64,000 nt of DNA, taken from positions 108,313-172,312 of the forward strand of contig JBMNLV010000014.1 in assembly GCA_050953005.1 (NCBI GenBank), written 5' to 3'. A program made the position numbers and the translations under genes. The notes beneath the pieces were generated by a model that had not been told where the DNA came from, made no database searches, and saw only the letters and a program-made list of their open reading frames with translations. Positions 35,533 to 45,597 of this stretch are shown piece by piece. The DNA comes from UBA6115 sp050953005. Its GTDB lineage: Bacteria; Bacillota; Clostridia; Christensenellales; Aristaeellaceae. Within the stretch, counting starts at the first letter, position 1. Each line of letters starts with the position of its first letter.

Positions 35533-36779
35533 TTATTTATTGGTTCGCAGAATCTCAGCCATGTTATTGGCTGCTTCTTCAGCACTAACCTCTCCAATAA
35601 CTGCGGATTGCAATTCACGGAGCATCTGATCCTTTGAAGCACCGTATGTCCCGGTGAGGTACTGTTCGACCAGTGTTTCATTCATATATTCACCTTGTTT
35701 TAGAAGGATGTCCACAAGATCCTCCCGAAGGAAAGATACGTTATCCGCATCTGTTCTTGCGGGCAACCCTCCTGACACATTGGTGGCGAGTGTCACGTAC
35801 TCCTTGCTTGTCGCAAGAGCAATGAAAGCTGCGCTCGTTTCCACATTTGGAGTATTGAAGGCAACAACATCGGAACCGCCCAAAATCGTTGTATTGATCG
35901 CCTGACGCGGACAGAAAGTAAAGGAGTACTCAAAGTCTGTCACTTGTTTTTCAAGCGTGGCAACATTGAAAGGACCAGTGTTCATCCAAATACCCACCTG
36001 GCCTGATACAAACAAGCGCAGTCCGTCATCTGTTCCTTCCAGCACACCCGGGGCTGCTAATCCATCCTTGTGAAGTTTCACGGTCCAAGCAATAGCTTCA
36101 ATCCCAGCTGCGTTGTTAATGGCTACCTCACCCTGCGCATCAAACAAGGAGCCACCGTTTTGATACAAGAAAGGGAGCCAGCCATCAAAACTGGGCTTCT
36201 CAAACTGCAATCCGTAGGTCACCAGTCCTAGGTCCTGGATTTTCTGGGCAACACTTACAATCTCTTCCCAAGTCCAAGGCTCATCCCCAACCCCAGGGGC
36301 CTTAATACCTGCCGCGTCTAATACAGTTTTATTATAGGCTACCGCCCGTACAGAAGTGGCCAGAGGTGCACCAACAATAGCTTCCCCATAACGGTCGACT
36401 AGTGCCCTAGATGATGGAAACGCATCAAGGAAATCTGCTCCGACATAAGGTGTGATATCAGCCAGCACTCCTTTTGCAGCTAGATCAGGTACTGTGCCTG
36501 GCGTTGCAATCGCAACATCAGGCAAGTCATTAGATGCTACACGTGTTTGCAGTACTGTGCTGAAATCACTAAGGTGAATGGCTTGTTTGTTTACCTCAAC
36601 ATTGGATAAAGCTCTTCAAACTTGGATATCAAAGCTTCAAAGCCTGCCTTGTTGTTATCATTAGAGTACTGATAGATAATTTCAAGCTTTTTTTCAGGTG
36701 TTGCGATGACATTGGAGAAGACAAAACACTGCAAAATAAGAACCGATACCATACTAATAAGAAATAACCGTCTACTCAC
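35533..36779 (-). pseudogene. sugar-binding protein of a CUT1 ABC importer, split by a frameshift
   Basis: The N-terminal frame (36779-36591) starts at GTG with AGGAGGG 9 bases upstream. It encodes a signal peptide (FLISMVSVLILQCFVFSNVI) and FEALISKFEELYP. The main frame continues VEVNKQAIHLSDFSTVLQTR and runs through ASNDLPDVAIATPGTVPDLA to a C-terminus at 35533. One missing base near 36600, in the codon for the residue between YP and VEV, explains the break. Together they give a normal family 1 binding protein of about 415 residues. It serves the two permeases downstream in the locus. If the frameshift is real, uptake is disabled; a sequencing deletion is equally possible. Confidence 0.85.
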
Positions 36780-36881
36780 CTCGAATCCCTCCTAATATTT
36801 GTTTTTTATATAAACAATATAGCAGAAGCCATATTGAAATTCAAGATTTCATCGAAGTAATGATTTCATACGAACCTACTT

Positions 36882-37874
36882 TTAGAGCTTGACTGGTATT
36901 CCTGTTTTTGCTGAATCGTAAATCGCCAAGATGATACGAAGAGCTTTCAAGGCTTCTTCCCCTGTAACCAAAGGCTGATGCCCTAGGTGAATCGCGTCAA
37001 CGATCTCTTGAAGCTGCAAACGGTGTGCTTGCTCTCCTTTTATTTTCAATTCCTGAGCGCAGTCGGTTTCATCCTGTGTTTTCCATTGCAAAATGGCATC
37101 GTTTTCCAACATAATCCCACCCTTGTCGCCATGAACGTCAAGGCGAGTATAGAAGCTGGGATAGGCTGAAATTGACCCCTCGATTATGCCCAAAGCACCT
37201 GACTTGAATTTAAGTACCGCCATGCCAATATCTTCCGTTTCAATCCGCTGATGCGCAAGTGTAGCAGTATAGCCAAAAACCTCATCGACAGGTCCCATGA
37301 TGTGTTGCATTAAATCAATATAGTGAATGCTCTGATTCATTAGAGCTCCACCATCTAGTGCTATCGTTCCCCGCCATTTGGCCACATCGAAGTACTCTTG
37401 GGTTCTATACCACTTCGTATGACAGCAGCAGGCGTTCAGACGACCGAGTTTCCCTTGATCAACAGCTTGTTTAAGTGCAATCACCGGCTTATCATAACGA
37501 TGCTGATATATACAGCTAAGGAACACCTTGTGTTTATGGCAAGCATCGATCAATTCTTGTGCCTTTTCTATAGTCACATCAATCGGTTTCTCTACAATGA
37601 CATGCTTCCCATACTGCGCTGCTTCAATACCTATACTCGCGTGCAAGCCGCTGGCAGTTAAAATAGACACAACATCAACTGATTTATCCCGGAGAAGATC
37701 ATGGTAGTCAATGTATCCCCGAACATGATACGTGTCAACCACCTGTTGCAGGTTTGTGGGAGAAACATCACTTGCAGCCACAAAGCGGGCTGACTCCAGC
37801 TTGTTGATGGCGGCAATGTGAAGTTTGCTTACAGCTCCGCATCCGATCAATCCAAAATTAATAGTATCTTTCAT
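36882..37874 (-). CDS. Gfo/Idh/MocA family oxidoreductase
   Basis: A 330-residue NAD(P)-dependent dehydrogenase. The Rossmann motif GLIGCGAVSKLHIAAI is at 8-23, and VEKPIDVTIEKAQEL near 95 contains the conserved E-K-P whose Lys is catalytic. The C-terminal alpha/beta domain includes WRGTIALDGGALMNQSIHYIDL near 175-195, with the conserved D-x-G-x-H-x-x-D-like pattern. Substrates are usually sugars, inositols or uronic acids. It is the first gene of the minus-strand locus with a binding protein, permeases and glycosidases, so oxidation of the imported sugar or uronate is likely. Confidence 0.9.
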   Translation of the reverse strand: MKDTINFGLIGCGAVSKLHIAAINKLESARFVAASDVSPTNLQQVVDTYHVRGYIDYHDLLRDKSVDVVSILTASGLHASIGIEAAQYGKHVIVEKPIDVTIEKAQELIDACHKHKVFLSCIYQHRYDKPVIALKQAVDQGKLGRLNACCCHTKWYRTQEYFDVAKWRGTIALDGGALMNQSIHYIDLMQHIMGPVDEVFGYTATLAHQRIETEDIGMAVLKFKSGALGIIEGSISAYPSFYTRLDVHGDKGGIMLENDAILQWKTQDETDCAQELKIKGEQAHRLQLQEIVDAIHLGHQPLVTGEEALKALRIILAIYDSAKTGIPVKL

Positions 37875-38193
37875 CTAAAGTTCTCCGATCTAATCTAATC
37901 ACGCGTCATTTGTGAGAGAATACATCACCTGTGAGCTATTCTTACTATCCAAATATTGCGCATCACCATCGAACACTCTATATGATACCCAACATATATC
38001 ACATAGCACTAGAATTGTAAAGGTATTATTCTCTTGAGTTTTGCCCCAAAAATCGAGCGAATAATATGTGCAATCTGTAGAAAGTTAGTAGTAGATAGTA
38101 ATTTTAATACTACTTCCAAACGTTAATGCTTCACGGAATAGAAGAAACCTGATATAATGAATCTGCAGTCTACAAAGAAATCAGGTGGAAGAT

Positions 38194-39244
38194 ATGGGCA
38201 GAAAAAGTCCGGTGTTTGAAGAAGCAGAGCGTTCAGAAATCCTTGCGGCTCAAAAGAAACAGCATCCTGTTCATGTTACCCGTCGGTTGCTGGCCCTGAA
38301 ACTGAAAGTGGTGGATGGATTGGGCAGTGAGGAGGCCGGAAAGCTTGCGGGGATGCATAGAACGAGCGTGAATCGGATTGTCAAAAGGTACCAAGAAGAA
38401 GGCATAGAAGCCATCGTAGGCGTACGGCACCACAACGAACACCGTTATATGAGCCGGGAAGAGGAAACAGCCTTTCTATTGCAGTTTCAGCGCCGGAGCG
38501 AAGCAGGCCAAATCATAGAAACGCGGGAAATCCATCAGGCCTATGAAAAAGCGGTTGGTCATTCAGTCACCCGGAACATGATCTACTATCTGTTGCGTCG
38601 TCATAAATGGCGTAAGGTCATGCCTCGCAGCAGGCATGAAAAGAAAGCCAGTGAAGAAGCGATTGAAGCTTATAAAAAAAATCACCGAAAAGATAAAAAT
38701 CCTGAAAAAGAGCCAGCCAAAACTTCGGGTAATGTTCCAGGACGAGGCTGGGTTTGGACGGATCAATAAGCCCAAGCGATGCTGGTGCAGGAAGGGTGTT
38801 CGCCCCAGCGTACCTTGTCACCACATCCGGGAATACAGATACTTGTATGGCGCAGTATCGCCAGAGGATGGCGAGCTGTTCAGCCTAGTAATGCCCTATG
38901 CCAACACAGACTGTATGAATGTCTTTCTGGAGGAACTCTCGAAGGCCTATCCTGATGATTATATCTTGCTGCTATTAGACAATGCGGCCTGGCACCGCTC
39001 ATCTGCCATGGTTGTACCAAGCCGCATAGAACTATTTCCGCTGCTACCCTATACCCCCGAGCTCAACCCCATTGAGATGATTTGGGACGAAGTGCGGGAG
39101 AAAGGCTTCCGCAATGAGATTTTTAAGAACCTGGAGGCAGTGATTGACCGTCTGTGCCTGACTGTTAAGGAGTTGGCTGAGGATGTCCAACGCGTCGCTT
39201 CCATCACCCATCGCAGGTGGTTAATTGATGCGTTATCGTTTTAG
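38194..39244 (+). CDS. IS630-family transposase in two frames
   Basis: The first frame (38194-38769) has a helix-turn-helix domain (EEAGKLAGMHRTSVNRIVKRY) and linker (VTRNMIYYLLRRHKWRKVMP). The catalytic domain is in the second frame, ending at 39244: VMFQDEAGFGRI (first Asp), LLLLDNAAWHRS (second Asp) and LNPIEMIWDEVRE (Glu). The frames join smoothly at the A8 run 38674-38681 if one A is skipped (EAYKK-ITEKIK). This may be programmed slippage, known in some IS630 relatives, or a one-base indel. ATG 38194 follows AGGTGG. The inverted ends of the element were not identified. The transposase lies just before the composition switch near 39350. Confidence 0.85.
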
Positions 39245-39351
39245 AATAGTATAAGTAATTTTTATTGTCATTAGCTAGAATAATTATATATTATATATTC
39301 AGATAATACGCATTTAGTAGTGAATTAATTCTACTGTAAAAAGACAATTAT

Positions 39352-39816
39352 CTACACTACACCGACTATGTAGGGCTGATGATGCGCTCGGTGACCACCA
39401 TTATCAACGCCATCACCCTGGTGCTGATCGCGTTTGTGGCCATTTCCCTGGTCGTGTCATCCATCATGATCGGTGTCATCACGCTCATCTCGGTGCAGGA
39501 GCGTACGCGGGAGATCGGCATCCTGCGCGCGGTGGGCGCCTCCAAGCGCAATGTGTCCAGCATGTTTACCGCGGAAACCGTGCTCATCGGCCTGGCCGCC
39601 GGCGCGCTGGGGGTGGGCATCACCTGGCTGATATGCGTCCCTGTCAACGCGCTGCTGAACCGGCTGACCGGCATCGCCAGCCTGAGGGCCATCCTGGATG
39701 TACGCGTGGCGCTGATCCTGGTGGGCATCAGCACGCTGCTCACGCTGGTCGCCGGCGTGATCCCTTCGCGCGGCGCGGCCAGAAAGGACCCCGTCCTCGC
39801 GCTGCGGGCGGAATAA
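39352..39816 (+). pseudogene. 3' fragment of an FtsX/MacB-type ABC permease gene
   Basis: About 154 residues corresponding to the C-terminal FtsX domain: three spans (ITLVLIAFVAISLVVSSIMIG, VLIGLAAGALGVGITWLIC, VALILVGISTLLTLVAGVIP) and the typical VQERTREIGILRAVGASKR loop and RKDPVLALRAE end. The open frame enters from the IS630 side (DYVGLMMRS) without a start codon, so the 5' part has been lost. GC content rises sharply exactly here. The ATG at 39379 is internal and has no ribosome binding site. It is probably a non-functional remnant left by insertion or deletion at the IS630 side. Confidence 0.85.
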
Positions 39817-39840
39817 ACCATGGCCCGGTGAAGGGGGACA

Positions 39841-39880
39841 AAAGAAAAAGGGGCCGCGGCCAAATCCGCCGCAGCCCCTT
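39841..39880 (-). terminator. intrinsic terminator of the dehydrogenase unit
   Basis: AAGGGGCCGCGGC (39848-39860) pairs with GCCGCAGCCCCTT (39868-39880), one mismatch. On the minus strand the stem runs into TTTTTCTTTT. It lies 16 bp after the stop at 39896. Confidence 0.8.
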
Positions 39881-39895
39881 CTGAATGCACCTTTA

Positions 39896-40879
39896 TCAGA
39901 ACAGAATCGCGCCCTTGATGTAGCCATCCTCCTTGGTGCCGGAGATGTCCAGCACCCGGTTGACTTCCTTGATGTCGCGGAAATGCGCGGTGTGGGTCAG
40001 GTAGTCGCCGGGGGTATAGACACCGCGCTCATGCAGCACGGCGGTGCGCGGGATCAGGTCGGTATAGTGGCGGTTGCTCATCGGCGAGAGGTTGAGCACA
40101 TTGACGCCGGACATGTGCCACAGGGTGCCGTCAAAGGTGACCTTGTCGCGGTGCCAGGAGCCCAGCACCAGGTTGCCGCCGGTCTTGCGGATCAGGCGGT
40201 TGGCCAGTTCAAAGCCCGAGTCGCTGCCCGCGAACTCAATCACCACGTCCACGCTGCCTTCCTTCTCCAGCTGTTCCACATAGGCCGCGCCCTCCTTGCT
40301 GTAGGGGTCGCAGGTATTTCGCGGGGAGAGCTTCTTGGCCAGCTCCAGGCGCTCAGGCCGGATTTCGAAGGTGGAGATCTTGCCGGCCCAGCTGCCGCGT
40401 ACCAGGCCCTGCAGGGTCAGCAGGCCCATGTAGCCCGCCCCTACCAGCGCCACATGGTCGCCGGGGCGGATACCGGCTTTTTCCAGCAGGTTGACTACGC
40501 AGACAGTGGGCTCCAGCACCGCGGCGCCATAGTCCTCGGTATCCGGGTCAATCTTGGCGCAGCAGGAGGCGTTTTGCACAAAATACTGGGTCATCATCTC
40601 ATTGCCGCCGGAGGAGCAAAAGACCTTATCGCTCACCTTCAGGTGATGGACATGGCTGCCCACCTCGCGGATGATGCCCACGCCCTCGTGGCCGATCACG
40701 TAGGGCATGGGGCCGGGGGCGCTCACGCCATGGTAGAGCTTGGCGTCCCAGGCGCACACGCCGCAGGCCTTGGTTTCAATCAGCACATCGAAGGGGCCGA
40801 CCTCGGCCAGGGGAACGGGACGCACCTCGGCAACGCCGTCCGCGGTGATCCAGATGCCTTCATTTTTTAAGTTTTTCAT
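39896..40879 (-). CDS. zinc-dependent MDR-family dehydrogenase
   Basis: About 327 residues of the medium-chain dehydrogenase/reductase family. The catalytic-zinc Cys is in ACGVCAWDAKLY, followed by IGHEGVG. The Rossmann loop is VALVGAGYMGLLTLQ near 160. The four-Cys structural zinc lobe is missing. Likely oxidises a polyol or sugar alcohol with NAD(P). ATG 40879 is chosen because GGAGGA lies 6 bases before it; the frame could be extended four codons upstream but those codons form the ribosome binding site. It follows the second MDR gene by 36 bp, in the unit controlled from the promoter near 41980. Confidence 0.9.
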   Translation of the reverse strand: MKNLKNEGIWITADGVAEVRPVPLAEVGPFDVLIETKACGVCAWDAKLYHGVSAPGPMPYVIGHEGVGIIREVGSHVHHLKVSDKVFCSSGGNEMMTQYFVQNASCCAKIDPDTEDYGAAVLEPTVCVVNLLEKAGIRPGDHVALVGAGYMGLLTLQGLVRGSWAGKISTFEIRPERLELAKKLSPRNTCDPYSKEGAAYVEQLEKEGSVDVVIEFAGSDSGFELANRLIRKTGGNLVLGSWHRDKVTFDGTLWHMSGVNVLNLSPMSNRHYTDLIPRTAVLHERGVYTPGDYLTHTAHFRDIKEVNRVLDISGTKEDGYIKGAILF

Positions 40880-40927
40880 GGTTTCCTCCATTTTATTTTG
40901 ATATTTCAGCGGCAGAGCCGCATTGGC

Positions 40928-41911
40928 TCATTCAGCGGTTTCCTTGCCTTCCCAGCGCGTGCAGTCGATCATGCCCTTGATGATGCCGCCCGGCTTGGTG
41001 ATGATCTCCTGCTGGGCCAGGTCGAACTGGTCCAGGCGGTAGACCTTGTGCTTGAGGTTCAAAAAGTCCCAGCGCCCGGAAGCCAGCAGCGCGTACGCCG
41101 CGCGGTAGCAATCCACCATGCGCGCGTTGTCGCGCTCGTGCAGGCTGATGGTTCTCAGCGCCTTATAGTTCCACAGCTGCAGGTCTACCTGCCGCCGGCC
41201 GCCGGAATGGAAGGAGCCGATGCCCAGCACGCCGCCAATCGCGCACATGCGCCCGGCCTGATCCAGGGCCTGCTCGCTTTCCGCCCATTCGGTCACCACC
41301 GGCAGCCCGTGATCAAACCCCAATTCCCAGGTTGCCAGGTATTTGTCAGGCACCTCGTCAGGGTGATAGACCTCGTCCGCGCCGTAGCGCAGCGCGTTCT
41401 CCCGCGCTTCCTCGCGGACATCCACCGCGATGATGGGCCCGGCAGACTTCATCTTCATCAGCGAGATGGCGCCAAGGCCCATGAAGCCGCAGCCCACCAC
41501 GGCCGAGGGGCGCATGAAGCCGCGCAGGGGCAGCTTGTCAATGGCGCTGACCAGGCAGGCCAGTGGCTCGGCCATGGCGTCCTCATCGCTGATCTCATCG
41601 GGGATCTTCACAGTGTGTTCAGCCTTGAAGACCACATACTCCGCCAGCGCCGGGTGGGACAGCCCGCTGACACGGTCACCCACCGCGAAGCCGGTCACCT
41701 GCTCACCCAGGCGCGCCACCGTGCCCACCGGCTCATGGCCCAGCAAGCGCCCGGGCGCGGCTTCGCGCCAGGCGTCATGCTCAGAGCGGCATACGCCGCA
41801 ATACTTCATTTTGACCAGCACCTCATCCGCGGCAATGTCCGGGATGGGCACCTCCTCCAGCACCGAACGGCCGGGCCCGGCCATCACACAGCGTTTCATC
41901 ACAGCGATCAC
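40928..41911 (-). CDS. zinc-dependent MDR-family dehydrogenase
   Basis: A 327-residue medium-chain dehydrogenase with MKYCGVCRSEHDAW (catalytic Cys region), LLGHEPVGTVARLGEQV and the Rossmann motif VVGCGFMGLGAISL near 145. Like its neighbour it lacks the structural zinc cluster. The annotated GTG lies very close to GGGAG; ATG 41899 four codons in is an alternative. It is the first gene after a promoter with a LacI-type operator identical in core to that of the sugar importer upstream. The two dehydrogenases probably act in sequence on the imported polyol or sugar acid. Confidence 0.9.
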   Translation of the reverse strand: MIAVMKRCVMAGPGRSVLEEVPIPDIAADEVLVKMKYCGVCRSEHDAWREAAPGRLLGHEPVGTVARLGEQVTGFAVGDRVSGLSHPALAEYVVFKAEHTVKIPDEISDEDAMAEPLACLVSAIDKLPLRGFMRPSAVVGCGFMGLGAISLMKMKSAGPIIAVDVREEARENALRYGADEVYHPDEVPDKYLATWELGFDHGLPVVTEWAESEQALDQAGRMCAIGGVLGIGSFHSGGRRQVDLQLWNYKALRTISLHERDNARMVDCYRAAYALLASGRWDFLNLKHKVYRLDQFDLAQQEIITKPGGIIKGMIDCTRWEGKETAE

Positions 41912-41947
41912 TCACTCCCACCATTTAAAACAAAAACACACGCTTTC

Positions 41948-42002
41948 GGTTAAACGTTTTACCGTTTGATGGTATCATAACTGACGCCCAGGCGGATGTC
42001 AA
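41948..42002 (-). promoter_or_regulatory. promoter with LacI-type operator for the dehydrogenase unit
   Basis: Minus strand: TTGACA (42002-41997), exactly 17 bp, TATGAT (41979-41974), then the near-palindrome GGTAAAACGTTTAACC at 41963-41948, about 10 bp past the -10 box. A repressor bound there would block initiation. The core recurs at 45598. Confidence 0.75.
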
Positions 42003-42089
42003 GGTGTTTTGGCGGGCGCTCCTATGTTTTTGGCCCGGTTTTTTCAGGGGAAGCATCAGCTTGGGGCAAGGGGAAGGTCCCTTGCGGCC

Positions 42090-42959
42090 TCAGCCCTTGA
42101 CCGAGCCCGCGCTCATCCCTTGAATCAGGTATTTTTGGGCGACCAGCAGGAAAATCAGCGTTGGAATCGAGCAAATGGTGGACGCCGCCATCAGGCTGGT
42201 CCAGTCCGTACCATACTGCATGACAAACTGCTGCAAGCCCAGGGTAATGGTGTGCAGATTGGCGGAACGCAGCAAAACGCTGGCCACCATGAACTCGCCC
42301 CAGGAATTGATAAAGGTAAAAATCGCGACTGTTGAGATCCCCGGGATGGAAACCGGCAGAACCAGGCGTAAAAAGGCCTGGAACTGTGAGCACCCGTCGA
42401 TCATTCCCGCCTGCTCCATGTCTGTTGGAATGGCGTCAAAAAAGCCCTTGATCAGCCAGATGGAAAAGGCAAGGTTGCCGGTGGTGTAGGACAGGATCAG
42501 GGACAGGTGCGTGTCGACAAGGCCCATGTTTCGGAAGATTACAAACAGGGGGATCAGCATCAGCACGCCGGGAAACAGCTGAAGCAGCAGCATCATGGTG
42601 GTATAAAAGCTGAATACCTTTCCCCGAAAACGCGAAATGGCATAGCCGGCCATAACCGAGAAAACGATACACAGGAAAGTGACAATGCTGGCGATCTTGA
42701 AGCTGTTGAGCATGTTGCTCAAGAAGTTGGTGTTGAACAGCACCGTCTTGAAGCTGTCCAGCGACAGCGTCTGCGGGAAAAATGCCGTTGAAGTCATGGC
42801 CTCGTTCTTGGTTTTGAAAGAGGTCACGATCATTTGAAGGAAGGGCAGATTGATCAGCAGCACCATGATAATCAAAATAACATAGGTATATGCATCCGCA
42901 CGCTTTTCCCGCTTGCTTTTCTGGGCGAACAACTGCGCTTTTTCAGCCTTGATACTCAT
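42090..42959 (-). CDS. carbohydrate ABC transporter permease, MalG-type
   Basis: A 289-residue CUT1 permease. Spans include YVILIIMVLLINLPFLQMIV near the N-terminus. The EAA loop is EQAGMIDGCSQFQAFLRLVLP near residue 200, and the C-terminus YLIQGMSAGSVKG is typical. It is third in a binding protein-MalF-MalG operon, 10 bp after its partner. The downstream dehydrogenase unit begins after about 180 bp with its own promoter. Confidence 0.93.
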   Translation of the reverse strand: MSIKAEKAQLFAQKSKREKRADAYTYVILIIMVLLINLPFLQMIVTSFKTKNEAMTSTAFFPQTLSLDSFKTVLFNTNFLSNMLNSFKIASIVTFLCIVFSVMAGYAISRFRGKVFSFYTTMMLLLQLFPGVLMLIPLFVIFRNMGLVDTHLSLILSYTTGNLAFSIWLIKGFFDAIPTDMEQAGMIDGCSQFQAFLRLVLPVSIPGISTVAIFTFINSWGEFMVASVLLRSANLHTITLGLQQFVMQYGTDWTSLMAASTICSIPTLIFLLVAQKYLIQGMSAGSVKG

Positions 42960-42969
42960 TCTCTCAACC

Positions 42970-43908
42970 TCAATACTCCATTTTGTTGCTCTTGTTAAGC
43001 AAGCGCGTGTATATCAGGGACATCACCAGCAGGATCACCAGCAGTACCGTTGCCATCGCCGACGCGTATCCGATATCCGAGCGCATGAACGCGGTATAAT
43101 ATGTCAGGATGGACAGGACAAAGGTTGCCTGGTTGGGGCCGCCCCTGGTGAGCAGATAGATATTTTCCATGTTGTTGAAGGTCCAGATGAACATCAGCGT
43201 GGTGCACACCACAGTGACCGAATTGAGCATGGGCATGGTGATGTGCAGGAAGCGCTGCCCGGCGCTTGCCCCGTCAATCTCCGCAGCTTCATACAGTTCA
43301 CCCGGTATGGCCTGCAAACCTGCCAGCAGGGTGATCATCATAAAGGGAAAGGATTTCCACGCGCTGGTGATGATTACGGTGATGCGCGCGGTATCGGGCG
43401 CGGCCAGAAACAACACGCTGTTTTCAATCAGCCCGATTTTTCTGAGCAGATTGTTGACAAAGCCGATCTGGTCATTGAGCAGCAAGGCCCAGTTTGTCGC
43501 GGCGACCACAGGCGGGATAATCCAGGGGATCAAAATCAGCGCCCGGAACATCCCCCTGAAACGAATATTGCGGTTGAGCAGCAAAGCCAGCATCAGACCG
43601 AGGCAGTACGCGATCAAAACAACAGAGATGGTATAAATAAATGTAAACGTGATGGCCTGGAAAAATTCACTGTCCCCGGACAGCTTCACAAAATTGTTAA
43701 ACCAGATAAAGCCGCGGCGCTTGGGCTTGAGCAGGTTGTACTGCTGGAACCCCAGGACAATGCCATTGATCAAGGGATAAATGCTGATAAGCAAAATCAG
43801 CAGGGATGCGGGAATCAGCATCCTGTACCCCAACGGCTTGTTGTTCAGAAGGGACTTCTGATTGGCCTTTTTTCTTCTCTCGGTTGAAAAAACGCTCCGG
43901 TCGCTCAC
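42970..43908 (-). CDS. carbohydrate ABC transporter permease, MalF-type
   Basis: A 312-residue permease with six spans. LGYRMLIPASLLILLISIYP is the first, the EAA loop is YEAAEIDGASAGQRFLHITMP near residue 215, and GGPNQATFVLSILTYYTAF follows. It sits 79 bp after the binding-protein gene and 10 bp before the MalG-type gene. The ATPase is not encoded here. Confidence 0.93.
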   Translation of the reverse strand: MSDRSVFSTERRKKANQKSLLNNKPLGYRMLIPASLLILLISIYPLINGIVLGFQQYNLLKPKRRGFIWFNNFVKLSGDSEFFQAITFTFIYTISVVLIAYCLGLMLALLLNRNIRFRGMFRALILIPWIIPPVVAATNWALLLNDQIGFVNNLLRKIGLIENSVLFLAAPDTARITVIITSAWKSFPFMMITLLAGLQAIPGELYEAAEIDGASAGQRFLHITMPMLNSVTVVCTTLMFIWTFNNMENIYLLTRGGPNQATFVLSILTYYTAFMRSDIGYASAMATVLLVILLVMSLIYTRLLNKSNKMEY

Positions 43909-43987
43909 ATTATCTCCCCTTTTACTGGACAGCTCGAATGGATGCCCGGCAGGCAGACAAGCTGCCCGCCGGGCCGGTGTGGATTAA

Positions 43988-45280
43988 TTACTCAGCGTAC
44001 TCGTCAAAAGCCCGCTGGATATTTTTCTGCAGGTCCAGCGCGATGCGCTCATAGTCGGTCTTGCCGGTCAGTACTTCCTGAATGGCATTTCCGGGCATTT
44101 CCTCACCCTCGATCTGGTTGAACGCCAAATAGAGGAAGGGCGCAGGATATACGGGCGTGGTCGAATTGGCCAGCACCACGTTTTTGATTTCCTGGGCGAT
44201 TTTACGGTCCGCGTAGAACGCGTTGTCCAGTGTGGACAGCCGTGCGGGCATGGAGTTCAAGCCCCCTTCAAAGTACAGGGGCTGGCAGTTCAGCACCCAC
44301 CACTCCAGAAAAATACGGGCTTCCTCGGGATGCTTGGTCTGCTTGAACGCCATGACGTAGTTGGGCCACACATAGGTCATTGAGCTGCCCCGCGGCCCGG
44401 CCAGGGGCGGCATGGCGAAAACCTTGTCCTCCAACCCGGGATACTGGTCAATTTGGTTGAGCGGGGAAGAGAAAAACATCGCGACCTTTTCAGAATAGAA
44501 CAGGATGTCGGCATCGGCCGTTTTGTACCCGGCGATGCCCGGAGCCACATATTCATTTTTGTACAGTTCGCCGATGAAAGCCAGCATCTCAACGACAGGC
44601 TCAAGGTCTTCAAAAGCGCCTGTGCCGTCCTTGTTGGACCAGCCGGTTCCGTTTTGCGCCATCAGCATAATGGACAGGTGTGTCGACATTTGCTGCGCCG
44701 CTGACCAGTTGAAGGGGATATACTCGGTCTTTTCCTTGATCTGCTTGCAAACCTCAAGGAACTCATCCCAGGTGGTGGGCATGGTTTCAATGCCTGCCTG
44801 ATCAAACGCGTCCTTGTTGTACCAGATCTGCCTGGGGTCCGCGTTCCAGGGAATGCCCGCCAGCACGCCTTCATAACGCTCCATCTCAAGGATGTCAGGC
44901 AGGAAATCATCCAGTACAGGGTTGTTCTCCGCCTTCCATTTTTCCAAAATGGGGTCCAGGTCCAGGATTTCATCCATGGCGGCATACTGCACAGCCTGGG
45001 GAAAGGCGCCTGTGGAAACATCCGGCGCGGCGCCGCCTGTAACTGCGGTCAAAAAGGTCTGGTAATAATTTTGCCATTGTACCGGCTGATAGGTTACATG
45101 AATGTCGGGATGCTCTTCATTGAACTGCGCTACCAGGCGCTCAGCCACCGGCACATAGGTGTTGGGGCCGCCCCAAGCCATGTCCCAAAAGCTGAGTTCC
45201 ACCGCCGCCAGCGCGCTGCCGGTCATGGTCAACACCATGACAAGCGCTGTCAGCATAAACAGCCATCTGAATTTCCGCAT
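43988..45280 (-). CDS. extracellular sugar-binding protein of a CUT1 ABC importer
   Basis: A 430-residue family 1 binding protein. Signal peptide: RKFRWLFMLTALVMVLTMTG, with likely cleavage at SALA-AV and no lipobox Cys. The mature region begins ELSFWDMAWGGPNTY and contains AVTGGAAPDVSTGAFPQA and HPEEARIFLEWWV. AAGGAGG precedes the ATG. Expressed from the promoter near 45640, which carries a LacI-type operator just downstream of its -10 box. The long leader (about 330 nt) between promoter and start has no obvious gene. Substrate is likely a sugar, polyol or sugar acid further oxidised by the two MDR dehydrogenases. Confidence 0.93.
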   Translation of the reverse strand: MRKFRWLFMLTALVMVLTMTGSALAAVELSFWDMAWGGPNTYVPVAERLVAQFNEEHPDIHVTYQPVQWQNYYQTFLTAVTGGAAPDVSTGAFPQAVQYAAMDEILDLDPILEKWKAENNPVLDDFLPDILEMERYEGVLAGIPWNADPRQIWYNKDAFDQAGIETMPTTWDEFLEVCKQIKEKTEYIPFNWSAAQQMSTHLSIMLMAQNGTGWSNKDGTGAFEDLEPVVEMLAFIGELYKNEYVAPGIAGYKTADADILFYSEKVAMFFSSPLNQIDQYPGLEDKVFAMPPLAGPRGSSMTYVWPNYVMAFKQTKHPEEARIFLEWWVLNCQPLYFEGGLNSMPARLSTLDNAFYADRKIAQEIKNVVLANSTTPVYPAPFLYLAFNQIEGEEMPGNAIQEVLTGKTDYERIALDLQKNIQRAFDEYAE

Positions 45281-45597
45281 ATTATGATGCCTCCTTAAAT
45301 TATTATTCTTGTTTCAGGTCATTTCTGGTCAGGTTCTTTTACAAAATCGTTTCTGCCCGGTCCGCCGCTGTCTCTGCACGGAATATCTGCTGTCCGGAAC
45401 CTGGCGCCGATACACACATATTCATCATGTATGGCAAGAAGTCAAGGCGAATCGCGCCGCGCTGTACTACAGCAATCACAGCATTTCCCGGTCAACGTAT
45501 ATTCCTGTCGTGCTGCTATCATCACCTCCTTGAGCACTCGCATATTGTCTCATTGTGCGTTCACGAACTGAACACCCTTGTGCAGAACCCTGAAGAA
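45281..45597. other. long untranslated leader of the third sugar operon
   Basis: About 320 bp between promoter/operator and the binding-protein start. Apart from a possible short Cys-rich frame (starting around 45543 on the minus strand) with doubtful start context, I see no gene. It could host post-transcriptional control. Confidence 0.35.

Noticed and set aside
38100..39345. Exact ends of the IS630 element
   Set aside because: No convincing inverted repeat or TA duplication could be found by eye on either side, so boundaries are not given.
39379..39816. Permease fragment as a complete small gene
   Set aside because: The frame is open upstream of the ATG with permease-like residues and has no ribosome binding site, so it is a 3' remnant.
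45445..45543. Possible 26-33-residue minus-strand leader peptide with CCDCC in the importer leader
   Set aside because: The AAGGAGG is only two bases from the nearest ATG and the longer start lacks a site, so translation is doubtful.
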